Part shown: positions 1-8,166 of the stretch, in pieces | Layout: each line of letters opens with the position of its first letter | Numbering within the stretch: position 1 is the stretch's first letter | Assembly (NCBI GenBank): GCA_937973585.1 | Contig: CALJKN010000068.1 | Span: 1 to 21,465 of the forward strand | DNA length: 21,465 nucleotides | Source of the DNA: an uncultured Helicobacteraceae bacterium | GTDB taxonomy: Bacteria; Campylobacterota; Campylobacteria; Campylobacterales; UBA6016 | Direction of reading: 5' to 3' | Made by a program: the position numbers and the translations under genes | The notes under the pieces: generated by a model | The model's input: only the letters and a program-made list of their open reading frames with translations | Databases searched by the model: none | Told to the model about the DNA's origin: nothing

Positions 1-47
1 TTTTTTGCCGTATTTTACCGAATATGGTTTATTTTAAAACCGAGAAC

Positions 48-70
48 GATAAAATCAAAATTAAAAAGGG
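48..70 (+). promoter_or_regulatory. Probable -10 box and ribosome binding site of metF
   Basis: GATAAAAT at 48-55 resembles the -10 element of Campylobacterota vegetative promoters, which usually lack a clear -35 box and have T-rich upstream DNA, as seen at 1-36. AAGGG at 66-70 lies 5 nt before the ATG at 76 and decides the metF start. The implied leader is very short. The window edge cuts off anything further upstream. Confidence 0.5.
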
Positions 71-75
71 TATAA

Positions 76-990
76 ATGACGGAGACGCTGATTGAAAAAC
101 TAAAAACATCCGCAATAACGCTAGAGATCACCCCGCCAAAATCCCCCGATTTCTCAAAGACGGTATCCGCACTTCAGACGATTCCGTCGCTATCAAAAAT
201 AGACGGCTTCACGGTAACCGACAACCCGTTGGCAAAACTAAAATACTCAAGCGTTCTGGCATCAGTAAAAGTTCAATCGGAGCTAAAAAAACCTGTCGTC
301 TGCACTGTTTCGATGAGAGATAAAAATAATCTGGCTATGCAGTCGGAACTTTTGGGGCTAAACGATTTTGATGTCAGAGGGATACTGGCTCTAACGGGAG
401 ATCCCGCTAGATTATCCGATCAACCGAACGTAAAAGGGGTTTTCGAGGGTGACAGCTCTCAGCTTCTCAGGATGATAAGGTTTTTCAACGAAGGGGTTGA
501 TTTTGGCGGAAAAGCGATAAATCCAAAGCCAAAACCTATCTATCCGTTTGCCGTCAGCAATTCATACTCAAAAAATTTCTCGTCGCTCTCCAAAAAGATT
601 CACAAAAAAATCGAAAACTACGCCTCGGGTATCATCACTCAACCGGTATTTGATTTGGATGTAGCCAAAAAGCTAGTTCAGATGTTCGATGAGGCAAAAA
701 AAGATTTTTCGGATGAGAGAGGTGAAGCAAGACTAATTTTAGGGGTATTCCCTATCGTTAGCCTCAAAACGGCGCAGTTTTTGTATGCCCATGTCCCTGG
801 TATTTATGTACCTGAGAGCTTTATAGATGCTCTACTGAAAGCGTCGAAAATCTCTGCCGAGGAAGAGTACAAAGTAGGAATGGAGCTATCCAAAAAGATA
901 TTTAAAGAGGTTTACGGTCTAAATAAAAGAGTTCATCTGATGTGTGCAAATAAATTTGCGATGCTGGACGAACTCTTGGAGGATATCTAG
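76..990 (+). CDS. metF: Methylenetetrahydrofolate reductase (MetF family)
   Basis: Reduces 5,10-methylene-THF to 5-methyl-THF, the methyl donor for methionine synthesis, in the cytoplasm. The 304 residues match the family TIM barrel in order: an N-terminal 'LEITPPKS' strand (E. coli has FEFFPP), 'DKNNLAMQSELLG' where homologues read DRNR-x-ALQS, the 'ALTGDPAR' loop, 'GIITQPVFD' (family ITQxxFD), and 'GVFPIVSLKTAQFL' followed by 'VPGIYVPE'. The last pair resembles the COG0685 branch found in many anaerobes and microaerophiles more than enteric MetF. Length agrees with the usual 280-310. The ATG at 76 has a good upstream AAGGG. The gene stands alone on + and ends 1 bp from the stop of the convergent PAS gene, with no terminator hairpin visible between them. 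Family assignment is sure; whether it uses NADH or another electron donor cannot be read here. Confidence 0.88.
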   Translation: MTETLIEKLKTSAITLEITPPKSPDFSKTVSALQTIPSLSKIDGFTVTDNPLAKLKYSSVLASVKVQSELKKPVVCTVSMRDKNNLAMQSELLGLNDFDVRGILALTGDPARLSDQPNVKGVFEGDSSQLLRMIRFFNEGVDFGGKAINPKPKPIYPFAVSNSYSKNFSSLSKKIHKKIENYASGIITQPVFDLDVAKKLVQMFDEAKKDFSDERGEARLILGVFPIVSLKTAQFLYAHVPGIYVPESFIDALLKASKISAEEEYKVGMELSKKIFKEVYGLNKRVHLMCANKFAMLDELLEDI

Positions 991-991
991 G

Positions 992-1501
992 CTAGAGGTG
1001 AAATTCGCCGGTTTGGAGCTTGTGCATCAAATCGTTAAATTTTAGCCCCGTCTGTTTTAGCAGTTTTTGAACCTCCAGAGCCGAATCACCGTATCTGCCC
1101 GGGGATTCAAGGGAGCAGAGTTTTTTATAAAGCGGTTCGATTTGCTCTACGGCTTTTGGATTTGCCCTTTTTCTGACAGAGGTGATGTAGTCTATATCGC
1201 CGTTTTTGTTTATATTTGGTGTGACGGTAGCGTAAACCCAATAGTATTGGCCGTTTTTTCTAAGATTTTTTACAAAAGCATGCGTCTCTAATCCGTAGGC
1301 GGCTTTGACCCATAAAACCTTAAAGACGATGGATGGCATATCGGAATGCCTGACTATGTTGTGCGGTCGACCTATAAGATCGCTTTTTGAATAGCCTGAT
1401 ACTTCGCAAAAAGCCTCATTGGCCTGAACTATAACACCATCATAATCTGTTTTTGAGACGATTAGTTTTGATGTCTGGATAATATACTCTGACAAATACA
1501 A
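992..1501 (-). CDS. Single-PAS-domain sensor, CetB/Aer-like energy taxis protein
   Basis: A soluble protein of about 169 residues with one PAS domain at roughly 18-115: 'VSKTDYDGVIVQANEAF', 'CEVSGYSKSDLIGRPHNIVRH', 'DMPSIVFKVLW' and 'YYWVYATVTPNINKNG'. This series is typical of Aer and of Campylobacter CetB, whose PAS domain binds FAD and which signals together with the separate membrane protein CetA. The C-terminal 50 residues are helical and hold no transmembrane segment or methyl-accepting domain, so a partner is needed. It is the last gene of the cheV-cheA-cheW run, 39 bp after cheW, which supports a chemotaxis role. Start is TTG at 1501, with GGAG only 4 nt upstream; a second in-frame TTG at 1495 has better spacing (10 nt), so the N-terminus may be two residues shorter. 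I see no cetA in the window. Confidence 0.75.
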   Translation of the reverse strand: MYLSEYIIQTSKLIVSKTDYDGVIVQANEAFCEVSGYSKSDLIGRPHNIVRHSDMPSIVFKVLWVKAAYGLETHAFVKNLRKNGQYYWVYATVTPNINKNGDIDYITSVRKRANPKAVEQIEPLYKKLCSLESPGRYGDSALEVQKLLKQTGLKFNDLMHKLQTGEFHL

Positions 1502-1540
1502 TAACTCCGCAATAACTGGATAAAAAAGAGGGCAAAGAGA

Positions 1541-2035
1541 TTAGAAATCTCTTTTTAGCAGCCCCTCGGCTTTTAGAATCGTGATGATTCTATCTTCTCT
1601 TTTGCCGATTCCGTATATCAGCCCCTCTTGCTCGCTTTGCATATCAAGAGTGTGATCTATCTCGGACTCTCTGAGGATAAACGCCTGAGTCAGTTTGTCA
1701 ATTACGAACCCGACAGTTTGAGCACCGTTTTTAACAACTATAAATCTAGTATCTTCCGTATACTTTGCAAACGGGAGACCAAACTTTAGCCTAAGGCTAA
1801 TAAGCGGCAATACGTTTCCCCTTAGGTTAAAGACACCCAAAACATAGCCGGGAGTCCCAGGAACTCTGGTATAGTCTATAGGTTTTATAATCTCTTGGAT
1901 ATTCAAAATCGAGACGGCGAACTCCTCGTCACCGACATTAAACCCGACAACCTGTAAGGTATCCTCATCTTTTTTTAACGGTTGAACCTTTTGTTTTTGC
2001 TGTTTTTTTATAACGTCTTGAATTTTATCGCTCAT
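1541..2035 (-). CDS. cheW: Chemotaxis coupling protein CheW
   Basis: CheW is the small cytoplasmic adaptor that joins chemoreceptors to the CheA kinase. The 164 residues hold a lysine/glutamine-rich N-terminal tail of about 25 residues, then a complete CheW fold: 'VVGFNVGDEEFAVSILNIQEI', 'RVPGTPGYVLGVFNLRG', 'VLPLISLRLKFGL' and 'GFVIDKLTQAF'. The PGTPGYVLGVFNLRG stretch with its NLRG turn is diagnostic. The start ATG at 2035 has GGTGGAG about 7 nt upstream, inside the last codons of cheA, and the two genes are 2 bp apart, so they are probably translationally coupled. The charged tail is a little longer than in enteric CheW; otherwise the gene is ordinary. Confidence 0.95.
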   Translation of the reverse strand: MSDKIQDVIKKQQKQKVQPLKKDEDTLQVVGFNVGDEEFAVSILNIQEIIKPIDYTRVPGTPGYVLGVFNLRGNVLPLISLRLKFGLPFAKYTEDTRFIVVKNGAQTVGFVIDKLTQAFILRESEIDHTLDMQSEQEGLIYGIGKREDRIITILKAEGLLKRDF

Positions 2036-2037
2036 AA

Positions 2038-4443
2038 TCAGCTCTCCACCGTTAGATTAATATGTCTTTTTACGACGTTCATCAGATAATCCGGTGAGTA
2101 CGGCTTGGTGATATACTCAACCATTCCAACCTCAACCCCTCTCATTCTGTCGGTCTTGCCGGTTCTGCTCGTTACCGCAATCAAAGGCATATTTCTGAAT
2201 TTGTTGTATTTTCTGATTTCACTAGCCAGACTATAACCGTCCATCTTTGGCATTTCTATGTCTATTAAACAAGCGTCAAAAGGATGATCGGCTGATTTTA
2301 TCGTAGCGAGGGCAGCTTGCCCGTCAACAGCTTCGATAATAGTTATACCGAGTGGTTTTAGCGAGTTTTTCATAATACTTCTATCTGTTTTGCTATCATC
2401 TACGATAAGGACTTTATAGTCCGACGGCTCACTTTTTTTCACTACTTTTGCAGCTTGCTGTTGGGCTCCGCTTATTCGTTTCGTATCTGCTTTTTTATGT
2501 GCCGTTTTAGCCATCTGCATCAATGCGGCCACATCGGCAATCAAGGTTACCCTACCGTCCCCTCTGATTGTTGCACCGGCTATACCCTCTATCCCTTTTA
2601 GGTAGTATCCGAGAGATTTAATAACTATCTCCTCTTGCCCTATCAGTCTATCGATTACCACGCCCATTTTTGTCTCAGCAAGACCGATGATAACAACATA
2701 TAGGTTTTCGTTTTCCTCCATAGTCTCTTCTATTCCGAATATGTCGGAGAGTCTGACAAGGCTCAAAACCTCGTTTCTTAAGCGGAGTACGCTTTTGCCC
2801 TCTACTAGGAATATATCGTCTTGCGTGATTCTGACCGTTTCCAAAACACTTGATAGCGGTATTGCATATAGCTCCTCTTGGACACCGACCAAAAGAGCTT
2901 GAATAATTGCAAGCGTAAGAGGGATTTTGAGTTTTATCGTCGTCCCTTTGCCTACGGCACTATCAACCTCGATAATACCGTTTAGCTTTTCGATGTTTGT
3001 TTTTACGACATCCATGCCCACGCCTCTACCGGAGACATTGGTAATTTTTGCCGCCGTAGAGAACCCTGGTTTAAAGATTAGACCGAACGCCTCTTTGTCG
3101 CTCATGGTGTCAGCCTCTTTCTCGCTGATAACCCCTTTTTCAATTGCTTTTATTTTTAGCATTACAGGGTCTAGGCCTTTACCGTCGTCCACAATCTCGA
3201 TAACAATAGAGTTGCCCTCGTGATAAGCTTTTAGCTCTACGATACCGGTCTCCGATTTTCCGGCCGCAACCCTGACATCCGGCATCTCAACGCCGTGATC
3301 CGCTGAGTTTCTGATGATGTGTACTAACGGGTCGCCTATCTCTTCGACGATTGATTTGTCAAGCTCGGTCTCTTCACCGCTCATAACAAGTTCGACTTTT
3401 TTGTTTAACTCTCTAGAGAGGTCTCTTATCATCCTTGGGAATCTATTAAATACCCTGCCGATTGGGAGCATCCTTGTTTTCATAACGGCTATTTGAAGGT
3501 CTGTCGTAACTGTTGAAACAGATGAAACAACTTGATTTAGTTCGTCCAAAAATTGCTCGCCCTCGTATCTCTCCTCTACATCGTTGTAGATTTTTATCAA
3601 CCTATTTTTACCTAGAACCAACTCGCCTATGAGATTCATCAGGTGGTCTAGCCTATTGACGTCAACCCTGATCGTCTGCTCCATTGCGGCTCCCCCTCCG
3701 GCTCCACCTTCTGCATTTGCAGGTGCGGCTGCTTTTGGTGCGGCTACTACTGGGGCAGGTGCGGCCTGAGGTGACTGTGCAGGTTCGGAAGCTTTTTTTG
3801 GCTCCTCATCTTTTGCGGGCTCTGCAGTCTTAGGGGCTGGAGTAGACTCGGAAGATGCGGGGGCTTCGCCTTTCCCTTTCTCCTCCCTTCTTTTTCTATC
3901 CTCTTCTTGTCTAGCCTGAAGTAGTCTCTCTATCTCAGCCTCAACCTCTTCTGCAGACATACTAGAATAATCAGGCTCGTCTTCGGCTACTGCCTCCTCC
4001 TTTGCAGCAGGGGCGGCAGACGGGGATTGCCCCGAAGCCGAATCAATAGATTTCCCGCTACTTGCGGCATCCAGTCTTGCGACCGTCGGATTGATATTTA
4101 TACCGGATGTTGCGTCGGAACCGGTATCTCTGATGCTATATAGTAGCGCCTTCATCTGGTCGATTGAAGCCAATACGACATCCATAATTTCAGGAGTTAT
4201 TTTTAGCTCTCCATGTCTTGCTTTGTTTAGGACATCTTCCATATGGTGCGTCAGCTTGGTTAGGACATCAAAGTTTAGAAACGATGAGGAGCCTTTTATC
4301 GTGTGGGCAACCCTAAATATCCTATTTAACAGATCAAGGTCTTCCGGCCTTTGCTCTAGCTCAACCAAATCTTGATCGAGCTGTTCGATCATCTCGAACG
4401 CTTCTATCAAAAAGTCCTGCAGTATCTCTTGTAATTCATCCAT
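2038..4443 (-). CDS. cheA: Chemotaxis histidine kinase CheA with C-terminal receiver (CheAY)
   Basis: Central kinase of chemotaxis; autophosphorylates on a histidine and passes phosphate to response regulators. Order over 801 residues: Hpt domain 1-110 with the acceptor His47 in 'RVAHTIKGSS'; a low-complexity Ala/Pro/Glu/Lys linker of about 115-255; dimerisation helices from about 255 ('LMNLIGELVLGKNRL'); an ATPase with N box 'HIIRNSADHGVE', G1 'DDGKGLD' and G2 'GRGVGMDVV'; a CheW-like regulatory domain; and a receiver at about 675-795 with the DD pair at 682-683, acceptor Asp728 in 'CLIDIEMPKMDG' and Lys780. I see no P2 domain, as its place is taken by the linker. The fused receiver is typical of Helicobacter and Campylobacter, where it is thought to act as a phosphate sink or modulator. 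AAGGAG 8 nt before the ATG fixes the start. Confidence 0.96.
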   Translation of the reverse strand: MDELQEILQDFLIEAFEMIEQLDQDLVELEQRPEDLDLLNRIFRVAHTIKGSSSFLNFDVLTKLTHHMEDVLNKARHGELKITPEIMDVVLASIDQMKALLYSIRDTGSDATSGININPTVARLDAASSGKSIDSASGQSPSAAPAAKEEAVAEDEPDYSSMSAEEVEAEIERLLQARQEEDRKRREEKGKGEAPASSESTPAPKTAEPAKDEEPKKASEPAQSPQAAPAPVVAAPKAAAPANAEGGAGGGAAMEQTIRVDVNRLDHLMNLIGELVLGKNRLIKIYNDVEERYEGEQFLDELNQVVSSVSTVTTDLQIAVMKTRMLPIGRVFNRFPRMIRDLSRELNKKVELVMSGEETELDKSIVEEIGDPLVHIIRNSADHGVEMPDVRVAAGKSETGIVELKAYHEGNSIVIEIVDDGKGLDPVMLKIKAIEKGVISEKEADTMSDKEAFGLIFKPGFSTAAKITNVSGRGVGMDVVKTNIEKLNGIIEVDSAVGKGTTIKLKIPLTLAIIQALLVGVQEELYAIPLSSVLETVRITQDDIFLVEGKSVLRLRNEVLSLVRLSDIFGIEETMEENENLYVVIIGLAETKMGVVIDRLIGQEEIVIKSLGYYLKGIEGIAGATIRGDGRVTLIADVAALMQMAKTAHKKADTKRISGAQQQAAKVVKKSEPSDYKVLIVDDSKTDRSIMKNSLKPLGITIIEAVDGQAALATIKSADHPFDACLIDIEMPKMDGYSLASEIRKYNKFRNMPLIAVTSRTGKTDRMRGVEVGMVEYITKPYSPDYLMNVVKRHINLTVES

Positions 4444-4458
4444 ATTAGCCGCTCCTTT

Positions 4459-5403
4459 TTAACCCAGATGAGATTTTATGACTCTAGAAATTTCGTCATG
4501 GAACTTATTAGCATCAAATTTTACGAGGTATGCCTCTCCTCCGGCCTGCGCCCCTCTCATATTTGAGAAGTCATCGCTTATTGAAGAGTTGAATATGATA
4601 GGGACATATTTAAATCTCTCGTCGCTTTTGACTCTGGATGCAAAATGGAACCCGTCCATTCTCGGCATTTCGACATCTGAAATGATTATTTTCAGGTTAT
4701 CTTTTAGCATTCTGCCGTACTGCGCTGCTATCTCTTCTAGCTTACTTAGGCCGTCTTCGCCGTCTTTGGCCTCTATCACCGTAAAGCCCATTTTTGTCAT
4801 CGTCTCTTTGACTATCTTTCTGGCTGTTGCGCTATCGTCTAATATGAGTGCCAGTCCGGAATACTTTTCAGCGTTGTTGAAAACTTCGGTATTCACATCG
4901 AATAGACCAAGCTCTTCGACTATTGCCTCAAGATCCAAAACGAGCAAAACATCGTCGTTTTCAATCTTTGTAACACCGGTTATTTTGGTCTTATCAAAAG
5001 CCCCTCCGGCCTTTACGCTAAAGCTTGCCGGTTCGATGTCTTTCCAGTTTATCCTTCTGATTCTTTTTGCCTCGTGGACTATAAAACCTATTAGAATGTT
5101 GTTAAACTCGGTGATTATAACTCTAGGTTTTATTGTTCTGCTGTCTGGGGTAGTGATATTCATCCATTTTGCCAGATTGACAACCGGAATTACAACACCC
5201 CTAAGGTCAAAAATCCCCTCAACATAATCCGGAGAGCCTGGAAGCTCGGTTAGTTTTGGGATATTTATAATCTCTCTTACTTTTGCAACGTTAACACCGT
5301 ATATCCCCTCATATACGTGTCCGTCCTCTTGTTTGTAGATCCTGAAATCCACAAGCTCCATTTCATTGGAACCGACCTGCAATACGTTATCGGCTTTTTT
5401 CAT
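4459..5403 (-). CDS. cheV: CheV: CheW-like coupling domain fused to a receiver
   Basis: CheV couples receptors to CheA like CheW but carries its own phosphorylatable receiver, giving adaptation. The 314 residues split into a CheW-like domain (about 15-170; 'ELPGSPDYVEGIFDLRG' is the counterpart of the CheW PGTPGYVLGVFNLRG turn) and a receiver from 183 ('GLALILDDSATARKI'), with the acidic pair at 189-190, predicted acceptor Asp243 in 'IISDVEMPRMDG', 'FNSSIS' and the conserved lysine in 'YLVKFD'. All receiver residues needed for phosphorylation are present. AGGAG lies 10 nt before the ATG and overlaps the stop of the preceding lpxH-like gene, so the chemotaxis genes are physically locked to the housekeeping genes upstream. 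Only one cheV is in the window. Confidence 0.94.
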   Translation of the reverse strand: MKKADNVLQVGSNEMELVDFRIYKQEDGHVYEGIYGVNVAKVREIINIPKLTELPGSPDYVEGIFDLRGVVIPVVNLAKWMNITTPDSRTIKPRVIITEFNNILIGFIVHEAKRIRRINWKDIEPASFSVKAGGAFDKTKITGVTKIENDDVLLVLDLEAIVEELGLFDVNTEVFNNAEKYSGLALILDDSATARKIVKETMTKMGFTVIEAKDGEDGLSKLEEIAAQYGRMLKDNLKIIISDVEMPRMDGFHFASRVKSDERFKYVPIIFNSSISDDFSNMRGAQAGGEAYLVKFDANKFHDEISRVIKSHLG

Positions 5404-5415
5404 GTTTAGTAGCTC

Positions 5416-6141
5416 CTAGCTAAGTTCGACCGGATTGATCTTGCCGTTTTTTAATTCTACTTTAAAAAAACTTTTATTGCACGCAAAAGCGGAAAGCGAC
5501 TCATAATTTACACCCTCCGTCTTTATACTAAGCCTTTGGTGATAGTGCCCCTCTATGAGCGTATCAATACCGCTTAAGTTATATTTTTGGAGCATATTTT
5601 GTTTTTTTTGGGCAAAACCGTCAAATTTTCTACATAGATTTTTTTGGAGTAATTTTTCGTATAGCCTCTTTATAAATCTTCCGTTTAAATCAAACGTCAA
5701 GACACGAAGTAGCAACAGCACAAACGGTCGCCTGATGAGATTTGCATAGATTTTGTATCGGAGCCTCTCGTATTTATCACCGTGCATCAGCGCTACTACT
5801 TTGCCGTCTCCGTATGTTAGTTTTATTGGTTGGGCAGATATAGGGCAGACAAGTACGTTTTTAAACAGCGAGGATAGGAGAAAATCATGATTTCCCTCTA
5901 TATATACCACCTCACACAAAAGCGACAGGGAGTTTATTTTTTCTATCAGCTCGCTATTTGATTCAACAGTATACGGTAGATACGGCGATAAAAACTCAAA
6001 TATGTCACCCATCAAAAAAAGCTGGGGTGGAGGAGAAGATAAAAAAGTATCAAAAAGAGACAAGAGCGCCTCTTTGTGTCTAGGGTAGTGGGCATCGGAT
6101 ATAAAAACCGCCCCGTCTATTAGCCTAAGGGGTGTATGCAA
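5416..6141 (-). CDS. lpxH: LpxH-like metallophosphoesterase (probable UDP-2,3-diacylglucosamine hydrolase)
   Basis: Predicted to cleave UDP-2,3-diacylglucosamine to lipid X and UMP, at the inner face of the cytoplasmic membrane, in lipid A synthesis. All calcineurin-type metal motifs are present in order: 'FISDAHYP' (D-x-H), 'LMGDIFEF' (GDxFE), 'EGNHDF' (GNHD), 'LMHGD' and 'IEGHYHQR' (GHxH). The size fits LpxH (about 240). A middle patch with 'RRPFVLLLLRVL' is hydrophobic and could give membrane contact. I place the start at TTG 6141 (241 residues) because GGAG lies 9 nt upstream (6151-6154); another in-frame TTG at 6168 has no ribosome binding site and would enlarge the overlap with argC from 17 to 44 bp. 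Homologues in this phylum are often annotated only as metallophosphoesterase, so the substrate is likely rather than certain. lpxB is 2.9 kb away. Confidence 0.72.
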   Translation of the reverse strand: MHTPLRLIDGAVFISDAHYPRHKEALLSLFDTFLSSPPPQLFLMGDIFEFLSPYLPYTVESNSELIEKINSLSLLCEVVYIEGNHDFLLSSLFKNVLVCPISAQPIKLTYGDGKVVALMHGDKYERLRYKIYANLIRRPFVLLLLRVLTFDLNGRFIKRLYEKLLQKNLCRKFDGFAQKKQNMLQKYNLSGIDTLIEGHYHQRLSIKTEGVNYESLSAFACNKSFFKVELKNGKINPVELS

Positions 6142-7138
6142 TTTTTGGAACTCCGGTCCCCTCGGCAAGAGAGCACATTATGTTTGCATTTACGAGAGCC
6201 TGAGAGCTGGCACCTCTCATCAAGTTATCTATCGCACAAAACGAGACCAGAGCTTTTTTGTTTTTTGCGGCATACAAGTCGGCATAGTTTGTCCCGCTAA
6301 CCGCTTTTGTGTGTACCGGCTCCCCTCTAACCCTAATAAACTCTTTGCCTTGATAAGCTTGCTCAAGTATTTTTAGAGGCTCTACTTCGGTACTTAGCGT
6401 TGCGTACACTGATGCCATCATCCCCCTGGTCATAGGTAGTAGCGTAGGGGCGAACGTGATTTCTACTTTTTTCCCAAACAACTTTGAAGCGTGCTCATTT
6501 ATTTCGGCGGCATGCCTGTGCTTTATGATGTTGTAGTGGTTCACGTTTTCGTTTACCGATACATAGTGCGTCGATGCCGTCGGCGACTTGCCTGCACCGG
6601 ACACCCCTGTTTTGGAGTCAACAAATATTGGAGCATCCAGATCAATGTACGGCAAAAACGGAACAAGAGCCAGTAGTGTAGCGGTAACATGGCAACCGGG
6701 ATTTGCTATAAGCCTTGCCCCTTTTGCCGCCTCGCCGTGAAGCTCGGGTATGCTGTATACGGCGTGAGATAAATTCTCCAAATCCTCGTGCGGACAATAA
6801 TTTGCCTCGTAAGACTCTTTGGATGTGCGGTAATCGGCAGACAAATCTACGACTTTTACCCCAAACTCCAAAAGCTCTTTTGCCGTACCCATAGCCGCTT
6901 TGTGCGGGAGCGCCAAAAACACAAGTTCGCACGCTTTGGCCGCCTCGACACTATCTGCCTTTTTGACCTCCAAATCATACACACCCAAAAGAGACGGATG
7001 GAGATTTGCTAGAGTAGTTCCCCCCTCCGTATTTGAAACATATACAAGCTCAAAAACCGGATGGGAGGCAAGCATCTTTGCAAGCTCTAATCCGGTATAA
7101 CCGCTAACACCGATGATTCCGACTTTTATCTTGCTCAT
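6125..7138 (-). CDS. argC: N-acetyl-gamma-glutamyl-phosphate reductase
   Basis: NADPH-dependent reductive dephosphorylation of N-acetylglutamyl phosphate to the semialdehyde, third step of arginine synthesis. The 337 residues show the Rossmann start 'GVSGYTGLELAKML', the family stretch 'LALPHKAAMG', and the active-site segment 'ANPGCHVTATLLALVPF' with the catalytic cysteine. 'FVDSKTGVSGAGKSPT' and 'HRHAAEI' are also conserved in ArgC. The ATG overlaps the dut stop codon by 4 bp (ATGA), which points to coupled translation; its 3' end overlaps the lpxH-like gene. The other arginine genes are not in the window, so argC is placed away from its pathway, as is common in this phylum. Confidence 0.95.
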   Translation of the reverse strand: MSKIKVGIIGVSGYTGLELAKMLASHPVFELVYVSNTEGGTTLANLHPSLLGVYDLEVKKADSVEAAKACELVFLALPHKAAMGTAKELLEFGVKVVDLSADYRTSKESYEANYCPHEDLENLSHAVYSIPELHGEAAKGARLIANPGCHVTATLLALVPFLPYIDLDAPIFVDSKTGVSGAGKSPTASTHYVSVNENVNHYNIIKHRHAAEINEHASKLFGKKVEITFAPTLLPMTRGMMASVYATLSTEVEPLKILEQAYQGKEFIRVRGEPVHTKAVSGTNYADLYAAKNKKALVSFCAIDNLMRGASSQALVNANIMCSLAEGTGVPKIAYTP

Positions 7139-7572
7139 TTACCCGTACTCCCGAATCCACCGACACCCCTCTCGGTAGAATCCAGCTCCTCCACGACGGC
7201 AAAATCGGCCTGCAATATCTCCTTGATAATAGCCTGAGCTATCCTCTCTCCCTTTTTGACGGCAAAATCCTCTTTTGAGGTATTAAACAAAATCACCATA
7301 AGCTCCCCCCTGTAGTCGCTATCAACCGTTCCGGGGGTGTTTAGTACCGTAATTCCGTTTTTTAACGCCAGACCGCTACGAGGGCGAACCTGAAGCTCGT
7401 ACCCTTTCGGCAAAGCAACGGCAAGTCCGGTTTTTATCACCTCTCTCTCACCCGCTTTTACCGTTTTTTCCTCGACCGAATGAAGATCAAACCCTGCCGC
7501 CTCTTCGGTCTGATACTTTGGGATAATCGCATCCGGATTTAATATTTTTACCTTTACGCCCAGTTTTTTCAT
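7135..7572 (-). CDS. dut: Deoxyuridine 5'-triphosphate nucleotidohydrolase
   Basis: Hydrolyses dUTP to dUMP and pyrophosphate, keeping uracil out of DNA and supplying dUMP for thymidylate synthesis. At 145 residues it is a normal trimeric dUTPase. Motif 1 'AAGFDLHS', motif 2 'RPRSGLALKNG', motif 3 'NTPGTVDSDYRGELMVIL', motif 4 'GERIAQAII' and the glycine-rich C-terminal arm 'ERGVGGFGSTGK' (motif 5) are all intact. Its ATG follows the greA stop codon directly and its stop overlaps argC by 4 bp, so it sits inside the greA operon. Confidence 0.97.
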   Translation of the reverse strand: MKKLGVKVKILNPDAIIPKYQTEEAAGFDLHSVEEKTVKAGEREVIKTGLAVALPKGYELQVRPRSGLALKNGITVLNTPGTVDSDYRGELMVILFNTSKEDFAVKKGERIAQAIIKEILQADFAVVEELDSTERGVGGFGSTGK

Positions 7573-8058
7573 CTAAAAACTAATCTCTTCGTAAAATATC
7601 TCGACAATCTCAAACTCATCAGAGCCACCTGGAAGCTCTATAGTCAGGGTGTCCCCCTCTTCTTTGCCGAGAAGCGCTTTTGAGAGCGGAGAGTTAAACG
7701 ATATTAGCCCCCTGTTTGGGTCGGACTCAATGGCTCCTACTATGGTATAGCAAACCTCTTTTTCGTCTTTTGAAGCACACACTTTGACGGTAGAGCCAAA
7801 ACATACCCTTTCGTGTTTAAGAACCGAAGGGTCGATCACCTGTGCACGGGAGAGCATATCACTCAGCTGCCCTATTCTCTTTTCAAGCAGCGCCTGTTTC
7901 TCTTTTGCAGCGTCATACTCTGCATTCTCCGACAAATCTCCGTGACTTCTAGCTTCGGCTATCTCCTCGGCTACTTTTATCCTCTCGACGTTTTTTAGGT
8001 GCTCCAACTCTTTTGCGATTTTATCAAAGCCGAATTTGGTCATTGGCTCTTTTTGCAT
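7573..8058 (-). CDS. greA: Transcription elongation factor GreA
   Basis: GreA enters the RNA polymerase secondary channel and stimulates cleavage of backtracked transcripts. The 161 residues give the N-terminal coiled coil (about 8-80) with the acidic tip 'GDLSENAEYDAAKEKQ', whose Asp and Glu act on the polymerase active site, then the FKBP-like C-terminal domain with 'DPNRGLISFNSPLSKALLG' and 'GDTLTIELPGG'. It is first in a run of eight genes. AGAGGA 7 nt before the ATG at 8058 supports this start over the internal ATG at 8043. A TATAAT box sits 45 bp upstream on the same strand. Confidence 0.97.
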   Translation of the reverse strand: MQKEPMTKFGFDKIAKELEHLKNVERIKVAEEIAEARSHGDLSENAEYDAAKEKQALLEKRIGQLSDMLSRAQVIDPSVLKHERVCFGSTVKVCASKDEKEVCYTIVGAIESDPNRGLISFNSPLSKALLGKEEGDTLTIELPGGSDEFEIVEIFYEEISF

Positions 8059-8102
8059 AGCTATTTCCTCTTAGTTGTTGTGATATTTTGGGAGTTTTTT
8101 CC

Positions 8103-8108
8103 ATTATA
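8103..8108 (-). promoter_or_regulatory. -10 box (TATAAT) for the greA-dut-argC-lpxH-che run
   Basis: On the - strand the context is ATGCTATAATGG, a perfect TATAAT preceded by TGC (close to an extended -10). It lies 45 bp before greA. I see no good promoter in the short gaps between greA and the PAS gene, so this may drive all eight genes, though internal promoters inside coding DNA cannot be excluded. Confidence 0.6.
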
Positions 8109-8126
8109 GCATAAAAGCCTTGCTTT

Positions 8127-8134
8127 GATAAAAT
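8127..8134 (+). promoter_or_regulatory. Probable -10 box (GATAAAAT) of the gnnA-like gene
   Basis: GATAAAAT on the + strand, about 33 bp before the ATG at 8167, which has a strong AAGGTGGAG ribosome binding site ending 3 nt before it. The 108-bp space 8059-8166 thus holds two divergent promoters, about 20 bp apart, that could interfere with each other. Confidence 0.45.
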
Positions 8135-8166
8135 CGATTTAATTTTTGACATAAAAAGGTGGAGAA

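Noticed and set aside
6642..6932. A 96-codon frame on the - strand within argC
   Set aside because: Arg/Gly-rich shadow of argC in another frame; argC itself has intact motifs throughout.
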